In this document: positions 22,701 to 34,700 of the stretch, in pieces
How the letters are laid out: each line of letters opens with the position of its first letter
How positions within the stretch are numbered: the stretch's first letter is position 1
Assembly (NCBI GenBank): GCA_934047225.1
Contig: OW203987.1
Span: 957,501-1,021,500, forward strand
Length of the DNA stretch: 64,000 nucleotides
Direction of reading: 5' to 3'
DNA from: Ypsolopha sequella
Taxonomy: Eukaryota; Arthropoda; Insecta; Lepidoptera; Ypsolophidae
Notes under the pieces: model-generated
Database searches by the model: none
Told to the model about the DNA's origin: nothing
Seen by the model: the letters and a program-made list of their open reading frames with translations, nothing else
Program-made: the position numbers and the translations under genes

Positions 22701-25700
22701 GATTATTTTTTAATCTGTGCGCAGCAAGATAAAAATTGTCAATTCAATTGTCAAATCCAACAACAACCTTCATAAAGATATTCCTATTTCGTTGTGTTTA
22801 TATTGTGTTATTTTCTATCTATATTATTTACGTTAACAAAATAGCTTGGTATTTCATTCAACTTTTAACATGGTCAGCCCATCTAGGACAATTTTCCTAA
22901 GAATTAATTACGGAAAAACAATAGATCTTAGCAGTAATACATGTGAGTCATGGATTGACCACAAAAAAGAACGAAGCAAAGACGAAGTGTCAAAATCAAA
23001 AGAATCCAGTGTTGCCAGGAAGCCATTTTTTTGACACTTTTAGTACAGGCTGCGCCATCTATTCAGTCGTTTGGTACTACTTTTTCTTTTTTAATTTGAC
23101 TTTGAAAACCCCTCATTGGCTCTTAATTCACTTATTTTGAGGATAATATTATTTTGCACCTTATTTTTAAAATACTCATTTATATTCCAACTATTCTCGG
23201 AATAATTCAATTCAAAGTTGCCATGTAGAAAAAAAACACCACAGAGTTATGTTGTAAGAGGATGCGTTCTGTTTTGCATACATACCAACTTCATTCATCA
23301 ATCATCAATATCATCATTGGAAAAAATGCAAATATCGCTAACCTTGAAATAAAAAAAAAAACCTAGCTTTATGGTTCAGTAAAACGGCCTGTGATAACGC
23401 GGGTCAAGCCAAGGTTTACCGTGCCATTTGCCGTGTAATCGCTTTGGCTCGACAAGTTCGTTGTCAGTTTTTTTTATACGAATCAAAGGAACGCGGTCCG
23501 CCCTTTATGATTTTGTTTATATTTTTATTCATGGAATGTGTTGATGCAGCACAAAACTATCAAATTGCGTTAACACATTGATGCGCAAAACGGACCACAC
23601 TCAGAGCCGCGTTATGACATTGCATCGCGTCCCGCGCGACTCCGTGTCAACATGATCTCAATCGATTCCATACAAATGTCAAGTGGCGTCGTGACGTGAG
23701 ATGTGCCAGTGGCGCGCGATAAGTGCATGCTACGCGGCCTGGACATTCTCAATGTATCAGAAAATCAAGCTACTTTGATTGAGTGGCGACAACAGTGCCG
23801 ATAATAATATAGTTGACAATGATATGTTGACAACTGAGAGAATCTTAACCAACACAGAGAATGAAAGAGTCATTAATCGATGTCATGTCACAATAGATTT
23901 AGTTTGGAGTGATTTATTTATTTATTTATTTTTTATATCATAAAATATTGCACATCATTACAGAATAGTCCAATTCACTGTACAATTAAAAAGGTAAAAA
24001 TAATTAATAATAATAATTAACATAAAATATTTGCAGAAACATAAAATCAACAAGTTAACTAGGCCGGGTTGTATTTTGGTCTAAGGCTTAGAGTCTAAGG
24101 ACATCGTCATTGAGGCTTCACTCTCACATAATTTCAAGCATTCCCGCCACCACATCCGTCATTCTGTCAGAGAAAAGATCACACAGAGGTTCTGATACCA
24201 AGTTGTTGTGTTGAGTTTCATGGGTGAGGACTCCCTCCGCGCCACGAAACATGAAGAGGACGTTGCCAAGAGCCTGTGTGAGCGGGCACGGAGATAATTA
24301 TTTGGCACAAAAAATTTACAGACTTGCTCTAACAGCTCCGGGCACTCAGATTTTCCACGAAGTAGGCAGCATGCAGGACAGTCACCATCAACTCACATGC
24401 TCGTCTGACCTCATTATAATTATAAATATGATAATATACCTAAGCAGTTTATCGAATAATATTTCAAAATAATTTGGGTGGTGCAAACCGGACTCGCGAA
24501 CAAAGGATTCCGTACCACCACACAATACGGGTATCGAACCCTAAAAATATGGTAAATAACAACAATACCTATACTTACATCATACGATCAGCTGGTAATA
24601 TTATTTGTGGTTTGAGTAAAGGTCCCGGGTTCGATTCCCAACCGGGCATACATCTTTTTAATTTACCAATTTTTTTTTACCTATATTCTTTTTGTTATTT
24701 TTGCTCAAGTATTGTAAATTGTTATAACAAAACAAATTAATAAAAGCAGAACATAAAAAGCATTTTATTGTAATATACCATAAATAATCTTTATTACGAG
24801 TGGTTAATCAATGGTCACAATTATCACAGAATACAAGATGTACCTACCTACTAACTACGTACAATATAGGTAGTGCCAAATAGTAGCGCTAATATCGCAG
24901 AGAAATTATAATACAAGTTCCGCTACTACAAGCTAGGTGGTAGCGTAGTTCCAGTGGCGCTAGTACCGCGGTGAAAAAAAAAAAAACTTCTCCTACTACA
25001 CGCTAGGTGGCAGCACAAGTGCCATTTTTCTATCGAGATAGCTAAAAATATTTCGATCGAGATTTTAAAATGATCATTATGTATTCCAGAAGAAATGCTA
25101 CTGGTTAAAACCTGTACAGGTGTATGCCACAGGCCTTTGCCTATCACCTAAATGTATTTTTGGTGATTTATTAGGTTCAGCTTATTTATAATTAATTTGA
25201 AAAAAGTTAATTTTGTTTTAAAACTAAATTTATTATAACAGCTTCCAGATGATTTGCTACAGCATGAGACCTGTACAGGTGTATGCCACAGGTTATTGCT
25301 TATCTATTAAAAGTAAATTCAAAGTTTTTTAAGGTTCAGGTCTTTTTAAATTAATTTTTTAATTTTGCATTTTTTTTTAGTTCTAAATTAATTATTTCAA
25401 CTTCTGGATGACGTGCCACAGCACAAAACAAATACAGACTTATAAAATAGGCTTCTGTCTATCACATAAATGTGTTTTTGTGTTTCTACGAAAGAAACTT
25501 TATTTTTAAATTGCAATTTGCTACCAGTACTAGCGCGTTAAAAGCGGTTTGCTACTTTTAATATGATATACTGACTTCCACATGAATTGCTACAGCATGA
25601 AACTTATACATGTGTATGGCTAAAGCTAATGTCAATCCTTTTAATGGATTTTAAAAGTTTTTTAAGGTTCAGCTCTTTTTGAAATAATTTTTAACGCAAA

Positions 25701-28700
25701 TTTTTATTTTATGAGAAGGTATGTGAATAATAAAAACTTCCAGATGAATTGCTACAGCATGAGACCTATACAAGTGCATGCCACAGGTGCATGCCTATCT
25801 TTTAAAAGTAAATTCAAAGTTTTTTAAGGTTCAGGTTTTTTTAAATTAATTTTTTAGTTTTGTAACTTTTTTTTTTTAATTAATTAAAACAACTTCCAGA
25901 TGAATTGCTACAGCAAGAAACCTATACAGGTGCATGCAACGGGTGCATGCCTATCTTTTAAAAGGAAATTCAAAGTCTTTTAAGGTTCAGGTCTTTTTAA
26001 ATAAATTTTTTAGTTTTGCATCTTTATTTTATATATAAATTAATTAAAACAACTTCCAGATGAATTGCTACAGCATGAGACCTAAACAGATGCATGCTAC
26101 ACGTGCGTGCCTATCTTTCAAAAGTAAATTCAAAGTTTTTTAAGGTTCAGGTTTTTTTAAATTAATTTTTTAGTTTTGCAACTTTTTTTTTTTAAATTAA
26201 TTAAAACAACTTCCAGATGAATTGCTACAGCATGAGACCTATACAGGTGCATGCTACGGGTGGCTGCCTATCTTTTAAAATTAAATTCAAAGTCTTTTAA
26301 GGTTCAGGTTTTTTTTAATACATTTTTTAATTTTGCATCTTTTTTTTTGTCGAAATTAATAAAACTAACTACCAGATGAATTGCTACAGCATGAGACCTA
26401 TACAAATGCATGCCACAGGTGCATGCCTATCTTTTAAAAACAAATTAAAAGTCTTTTAAGGTTCAGGTTCTTTTTAATAAATTTTTTAATTTTGCATCTT
26501 TTTTTTTTCGAAATTAATAAAATTAACTACCAGATGAATTGCTACAGCATAAGACCTATACAGATGCATGCTACAAGTGCATTCCTATCTTTTAAAAGTA
26601 AATTCATAGTCTTTTAAGGTTCAGGCTTTTTTAAATAAATTTTTTAGTTTTGCAACTTTATTTTATTTTTAAATTAGTTAAAACAACTTCCAGATGAATT
26701 GCTACAGCATGAGACCTATACAGGTGCATGCTACAGGTGCATGCCTATCTTTTAAAAGTAAATTCAAAGTCTTTTAAGGTTCAGGTTTTTTTTAAATAAA
26801 TTTTTAAATTTTGCATTTTTATTTTATTTCTAAATTAATTATTTTAACATCTGGATGACGTGCCACAGCACAAAACAAATACAAACGTATCAAATTGACT
26901 TCTGTCTATCACATAAATGTGTTTTTGTATTCCTACGAAAGCAAACTTATTTTTAAATTGCAATTTGCTACCAGTACTAGCGCGTTAAAAGCAGTTTGCT
27001 ACTTTTAATATGATATATTACCGTCCACATGAATTGCTACAGCATGAAACTTATACAGGTGTATGCCTTAAGCTAGTGTCAACCGTTTTAATGGGTTTTA
27101 AAAGTTTTTTAAGGTTCAGCTCTTTTTGAAATAATTTTTAAAGCAAATTTTCATTTTAAGTGAAGGTATATGAATAATTAAAACTTCCAGATGAATTGCT
27201 ACAGCCTGAGACCTATACAGGTATATGCCGCAGGTGCATGCCTATCTTTTAAAAGTAAATTAAAAGTCTTTTAAGGTTCAGGTTCTTTTAAATAAATTTT
27301 TTAATTTTGCATCTTTTTTTTTTCGAAATTAATAAAATTAACTACCAGATGAATTGCTACAGCATAAGACCTATACAGATGCATGCTATAGGTGCATGCC
27401 TATCTTTTAAAAGTAAATTAAAAGTCTTTTAAGGTTCAGGTTCTTTTTAATAAATTTTTTAATTTTGCATCTTTTTTTTTTCGAAATTAATAAAATTAAC
27501 TACCAGATGAATTGCTACAGCATAAGACCTATACAGATGCATGCTACAAGTGCATGCCTATCTTTTAAAAGTAAATTCATAGTCTTTAAGGTTCAGGCTT
27601 TTTTAAATTAATTTTTTAGTTTTGCAACTTTATTTTATTTTTAAATTAGTTAAAACAACTTCCAGATGAATTGCTACAGCATGAGACCTATACAGGTGCA
27701 TGCTACAGGTGCATGCCTATCTTTTAAAAGTAAATTCAAAGTCTTTTAAGGTTCAGGTTTTTTTTAAATAAATTTTTAAATTTTGCATTTTTATTTTATT
27801 TCTAAATTAATTATTTTAACCTCTGGATGACGTGCCACAGCACAAAACAAATACAAACGTATCAAATTGACTTCTGTCTATCACATAAATGTGTTTTTGT
27901 ATTCCTACGAAAGCAAACTTATTTTTAAATTGCAATTTGCTACCAGTACTAGCGCGTTAAAAGCGGTTTGCTACTTTTAATATGATATATTACCGTCCAC
28001 ATGAATTGCTACAGCATGAAACTTATACAGGTGTATGCCTTAAGCTAGTGTTAACCGTTTAAATGGGTTTTAAAAGTTTTTTAAGGTTCAGCTCTTTTTG
28101 AAATAATTTTTAAAGCAAATTTTCATTTTAAGTGAAGGTATATGAATAATTAAAACTTCCAGATGAATTGCTACAGCATGAGACCTATACAGGTATATGC
28201 CGCAGGTGCATGCCTATCTTTTAAAAGTAAATTAAAAGTCTTTTAAGGTTCAGGTTCTTTTTAATAAATTTTTTAATTTTGCATCTTTTTTTTTTCGAAA
28301 TTAATAAAATTAACTACCAGATGAATTGCTACAGCATAAGACCTATACAAATGCATGCTATAGGTGCATGCCTATCTTTTAAAAGTAAACTAAAAGTCTT
28401 TTAAGGTTCAGGTTCTTTTTAATAAATTTTTTAATTTTGCATCTTTTTTTTTTCGAAATTACTAAAATTTACTTCCAGATGAATTGCTACAGCATAAGAC
28501 CTATACAGATGCATGGTACAGGTGCATGCCTATCTTTTAAAAGTAAATTCAAAGTCTTTTAAGGTTCAGGTTCTTTTTAATAAATTTTTTAAGTTTGCAT
28601 CTTTTTTTTTTTTCGAAATTAATAAAATTAACTACCAGATGAATTGCTACAGCATGAGACCTATACAGATGCATGCTTTAGGTGCGTGCTTATCTTTTAA

Positions 28701-31700
28701 AAGTAAATTCAAAGTCTTTTAAGGTTCAGGTTTTTTTTAATAAATTTTTTAATTTTGCATTTCAATTTTATTTCTAAATTAATTATTTTAACCTCTGGAT
28801 GACGTGCCACAGCACAAAACAAATACAAACGTATCATATTGGCTTCTGTCTATCACATAAATGTGTTTTTTTATTCTTACGAAAGCAAACTTATTTTTAA
28901 ATTGCAATTTGCTACCAGTACTGGCGCGTTAAAAGCGGTTTGCTACTTTTAATATGATATATTACCGTCCACATGAATTGCTACAGCATGAAACTTATAC
29001 AGGTGTATGCCTTAAGCTAGTGTCAATCGTTTTAATGGATTTTAAATGTTTTTTAAGGTTCAGCTCTTTTTGAAATAATTTTTAAAGCAAATTTTCATTT
29101 TAAGAGAAGGTATATGAATAATTAAAACTTCCAGATGAATTGCTACAGCATGAGACCTATACAGGTGTATGCCGCAGGTGCATGCCTATCTTTTAAAAGT
29201 AAATTCAAATTCTTTTAAGGTTCAGGTTTTTTTTAATTAATTTTTTAGTTTTGCATCTTTATTTTATTTCTAAATTAATTAAAACAACTTCCAGATGAAT
29301 TGCTATAGCATGAGACCTATACAGATGCATGCTACACGTGCGTGCCTATCTTTCAAAAGTAAATTCAAAGTTTTTTGAGGTTCAGGTTTTTATTCATTAA
29401 TTTTTTAGTTTTGCAACCTTTTTTTATTTTTAAATTAATTAAAACAACTTCCAGATGAATTGCTACAGCATGAGACCTATACAGGTGCATGCTTCAAGTG
29501 CGTGCCTATCTTCTAAAAGTAAATTCAAAGTCTTTTAACGTTCAAGTTTTTTTAAATTAATTTTTTAGTTTTGCAACTTTATTTCATTTTAAAATAATTA
29601 AAGCAACTTCCAGATGAATTCCTACAGAATGAGACCTATACAGGTGCATGCCATAGGTGCATGCCTATCTTTTAAAAGCAAATTCAAAGTCTTTTAAGGT
29701 TCAGGTTTTTTTAAATTAATTTTTTAGTTTTGCAACTTTATTTTATTTTTAAATTAGTTAAAACAACTTCCAGATGAATTGCTACAGCATGAAACTTATA
29801 CAGGTGTATGCCTTAAGCCATATTCTATCATTTTAATGGGTTTTGGAATTTTTTTAAGGTTCAGCTCTTTTTAAATAATTTTTAAAGCGTATTTTAATTT
29901 TAGGAGAAGGTATATGAATAATAAAAACTTCCAGATGAATTGCTACAGCATGAGACCTATACAGGTGCATGGTACAGGTGCGTGCCCATCTTCTTAAAGT
30001 AAATTCAGAGTCTTTTAAGGTTCAGGTTTATTAAAAAAAAAAAAAATTTGCATCTTTTTTTTCTCTTAATTAATTAAATTAGCTTTCAGATGAATTGCTA
30101 CAGCATGAGACCTATACATGTGCATGCCGCAGGTGCATGCCTATCTTTTAAAAGTAAACTCAAAGCCTTTTAAGGTTCAGGTTTTTTTAAATTAACTTTT
30201 TAATTTTGCATCTTTATTTTATTCCTAAATTAATTAAAACAACTTCCAGATGAATTGCTACAGCATGAGACCTATACAGGTGCATGCTACAGGTGCATGC
30301 CTATCTTTTAAAAGTAAATTCAAAGTCTTTTAAGGTTCAGGTTTTTTTAAATAGTTTTTTTAATTTTGCATTTTAATTTTATTTCTAAATTAATTATTTT
30401 AACCTCTGGATGACGTGCCACAGCACAAAACAAATACAAACGTATCATATTGGCTTCTGTCTATCACATAAATGTGTTTTTTCATTCTTAGAAAAGCAAA
30501 CTTATTTTTAAATTGCAATTTGCTACCAGTACTGGCGCGTTAAAAGCGGTTTGCTACTTTTAATATGATATATTACCGTCCACATGAATTGCTACAGCTA
30601 GAAACTTATACAGGTGTATGCCTTAAGCTAGTGTCAATTGTTTTAATGGGTTTTAAAAGTTTTTTAAGGTTCAGCTCTTTTTGAAATAATTTTTAAAGCA
30701 AATTTTCATTTTAAGTGAAGGTATATGAATAATTAAAACTTCCAGATGAATTGCTACAGCATGAGACCTATACAGGTGTATGCCGCAGGTGTATGCCTAT
30801 CTTTTAAAAGTAAACTCAAAGCCTTTTAAGGTTCAGGTTTTTTTTAATTAATTTTTTAATTTCTATCTTTATTTTATTTCTAAATTAATTAAAACAACTT
30901 CCAGATGAATTGCTACAGCATGAGACCTATACAGGTGCATGCTACAGGTGCATGCCTATCTTTTAAAAGTAAATTAAAAGTATTTTAAGGTTCAGGTTTA
31001 TTTTAATAAATTTTTTAATTTTGCATTTTTATTTTATTTGGAAATTAATTAAAACAACTCCCAGATGAGTTGCTACAGTATGAGATCTGCACAGATGTAT
31101 GCCATAGGCTGCTGTCTACCATTTAGATGTTTACATGTTGGCTTTTAAGGTTCAGCTTATTTTTAAAATCGTTGGGTAGCTAAACATTTTGTTTAAGCCA
31201 TAGCAGCTTTTAGGTGGTTTTGTTTTACACGGAACAAGCAGAAGTATGTGCCCACGGCTGCTGTCCATCACTCTCAAGTGAATTTGTGTTCATTTCAAGT
31301 CAAAAATGCCATTTATTAAATTTTAAAATACGACGTTTTTATTTGGTCGGGTTATATCTTTAAAACCGGTCCGTTAAAAGTGGTTCGCTAACTTCAACTC
31401 GGTCTTTCAATTATACTTATCTATGGTCTTTTTACAAATATGCTTCATGGAAGACCAACTACCATTCATTTTAATATACCCTTTGCTAAGGCTAACCTAG
31501 GTACCAACGCTCCTTTAACGAGATCTTGCCGCCAGTACAATGCTATTTCCAAATACGCCAAAGCAGATATTGATATTTTCTCCGGGCTCAACACCTTCAA
31601 GTCCTCTGTCAGTAAATACTTAGCCAAAAAAACTACACGCACAAATAAACACAAAGCATAAAATAAGTAGGTACCTACCCTGTTATTTTAAAAAATCTTC

Positions 31701-34700
31701 GCACAAAATTTGTTATCCTAGTTTTAATTTCATATTTTATAGAATATACGAGTAGTAAATGCTCCTATTAGTATAAGAATTTTTCATAATTGTCTTAACT
31801 GGTGCATGATGTGGATGCATTTAATTAAGAAAACAAATAGCTGTATACATTTTAAGATTATTCCATTTAAGTAAGTTTATTGTATTTCTTGTTGGTGTTC
31901 CTAAATAAATAAATAAATAAAATAAATAAATAAATAAATTACTACAAAATCACGGAAGGTATCAATTGATGATATCGAGTTTATCATAAACAAAATAAAA
32001 AAGCTCCTCTCTGATGAAATAATAGTTATAAGGCCTACTAACATTTCTATGGACTGTAAAGTGTCTGAAATAAAATTAAAAACATTTTATTTTATTTATT
32101 TATTTCAATTTAACCCAGCTCATTGACATGGCGATTACAATTTCTGATTGTAACCAACGAAAACCATAAGAACAAAATGTGTATAGATTACTCTCGAACC
32201 ATCAACCGCTTCACTCAACTTGATGCATATCCCCTGCCGAGTATTGAAGACATTACCTAGTAAGATTGATTTGAAGATTGCTATTAAAGACTCGAAAATA
32301 CTTATACAGCCTTTGAAGCGGTCGGCAACTTATACCTACTAATTTAGAAGAATACCATTGGAGTTTATGCCCATTATTACACTGTGCGCCAAAGACAAGA
32401 CAGCTCATGACAAAAAACCTCAAACATTTCTTGAAATTGCTTCTCGCTACAACTTAACTTTAAACCTAGACAAGAGTGAGTTCTGCAAAACTGAGAGAAA
32501 CATGCTAGATTAAGCAAAGACAGATCCTGAATGCCTTCGGCCACTCTCGGAAATGCTATTATAGACAGATTCTGCTTCACTTCACAGGGGCTGTTCTCAC
32601 TTCCATCCAAGAATGTCCTTCCATTTAAAAATAATTCCAAAGTCCTCCACAAATAAAAATATATGTATTTATTAAAATTGGTTTCATTTTCATCAGTCCG
32701 TGAAAGAAGCTTAAGTGTCAAGTATTTTACATTTTAAACTTTTATTGATAATGTCCTTCCATTTAAAAATAATTCCAAAGTCCTCCACAAATAAAAATAT
32801 ATGTATTTATTAAAATTGGTTTCATTTTCATCAGTCCGTGAAAGAAGCTTAAGTGTCAAGTATTTTACATTTTAAACTTTTATTGATAATAATAGTTAAC
32901 ATTATAATAAATTAAGATTTTATGACATAAATTGTGAGGGAGACAAAGCATATAGTGCTGACTTTTGTTTTAGCCTGCCATTTGGCCAGCTCTATTGTTC
33001 TAGTGTTTGCGAGACCAACACTTATGGCCAATCAGGTAGAATATCCAAGAATGTTATCTAAGAACCTGTAAAAAGCAATAAACATACCCTTTTGGTAATC
33101 GGCAAATATGAGTTTCTTACTTCGACCAAAATAAAATGAATGGACGGGCCTTGTCTTTACAGTTTCCTCACTCATAATGAGTCTAAGCAATTGGATATAT
33201 ACTTCAATACCTAATTTTTATTTTTATGTTTATTTTGCTTTTTGCACTTTGTAAATGCACAAGAAGGTATTTTTTCGTCAGTTATTTGGATAGCATGTAA
33301 TAATAAGCGTACGTGTCACTCTTCTAACAGACAGAGACAGAGATGAAGTGAGAGCCGGCGCTCACTTTACAGACTTCAAAAATCTGTACGCTATGGCTCT
33401 GACTATGGCCCGTCCATTTATTTTATTTTGGTCGAAGGTTTCTTAGTCAAATTTAGTTTGCTTGTTAGTGTCACGAAAATAACATTTTGCAAAAAAATTT
33501 TCAATATTTAAACTCAAACTACTACCTATGCTACCATATAAATCTATTTTAAAATAACAAAACCTTTTCAGTTTTGAAAAGCCTGTTTGTTAAAATATTA
33601 GACAGTGGTTCCATCTGACGGCCGCCGCTAGGCTTGCCAACTTTAAAATACGAATTTGCGGGAAATTAAGATTAAAAATGCGGGATGAAGGTTTAAAAAG
33701 CGGGATACAACAAATTTTGTTAAGAATACAAAAAAACGTAAACTTTTCTTCACAAATCAGGATGAAACGTAAATAAAACACCTGGTTAGATTAATAGCTG
33801 TCCATATTTACTTAAAAAACGGTTTAGACTATACGATTATAGTGTAAATTTACATACACTTAATTAAGAGAACTATAAATTACTTTTTAAATGAATATTT
33901 TTTTTGTGATTTGGCACTTTAAGATTTTTTTCATTTTTTAGTACAAAATTGTAAAAATCTTTGCATGGATAGGAAAACTTAACTGTATTAAAAATTAATG
34001 TATATGCGTGTGTAGCTTGTTCCAAAAAGCGGGATATTTAGCGTCCCGCGCACACCATGAGCGGGACGTCTCATTAAGGGTCTCAGAAACGGGACGTCCC
34101 GTGTATAGAGGGACGGTTGGCAAGCCTAGCTGCTGCAGTGCATCCTTCATCTTATTAAAAATGTAATGCACAAAGAGATAACTTCATACACTTTGAATTT
34201 AATTACCTGACTGTACCTCAGAGAATGAAACTAAAAAACGATAATAATATTAAAGTAATAAAACCATGGATGATTTAGAGAACTGATGTAGGCAATGTTT
34301 ATCTTTTATACAACAAAAGAATGGAGGAACTTGAGAATAACCCCTTCACAGAGATCTTGAAATTTGTGCTCATTCAAAATTAATTCCAAAGTTTTCTGAG
34401 AAATTGCAACTGCTAGTCAAAACTGAATCATTTCCCTTAACAGAAAATGCATTAAACGCATCTAGTAACCTAGGAAAAAATAGCAAAGTCATGTGATCAC
34501 GCCATTGACCACTGACTAAGGCCGATGGCATTGATGATAAAACTCAATTTACCAGCAAGCAAAATTCAATTTACAAGTCCAGAAAATGATATCAAGCTGT
34601 ATAATATGTGCAGAAATAAAACCCATATTCACACAAACTCGCAGAACCCTGATTAAAGCAACTTCTCCTATGGGAGGAATATTGATAGATTCCAAAGGTC

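Larger units (their letters stand above)
15260..31402. mobile_element. Giant (16.1 kb) fold-back-type transposon with tandem-repeat arms
   Basis: The left terminus CCTGAGTGAAGCTGGCGAAC and the complement of the right terminus (CCGAGTTGAAGTTAGCGAAC) match, and the match continues through ACCACTTTTAACG for at least 230 bp. Directly outside, the 11-bp TCTTTCAATTA occurs in the same orientation at 15249-15259 and 31403-31413, as a target duplication should. The left arm (about 0.8 kb) has a few tandem units; the right arm (about 6.5 kb) has some 38 units of the same family in opposite orientation. The interior (about 16.1-24.9 kb) holds a MITE, a SINE, a THAP exon with a nonsense codon and a fragment of a multicopy ORF, but no intact transposase. 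Long tandem arms recall FB and Galileo; an 11-bp duplication is within the MULE range. The class is not settled. Confidence 0.7.

Noticed and set aside
24600..24665. Possible tRNA gene
   Set aside because: B box and 3' half only; no A box at the right distance and no acceptor-stem pairing. It fits a SINE fragment.
24890..31402. CRISPR array (many regularly spaced repeats)
   Set aside because: Units of ~158 bp are contiguous tandem repeats with no unique spacers, in a eukaryotic genome.
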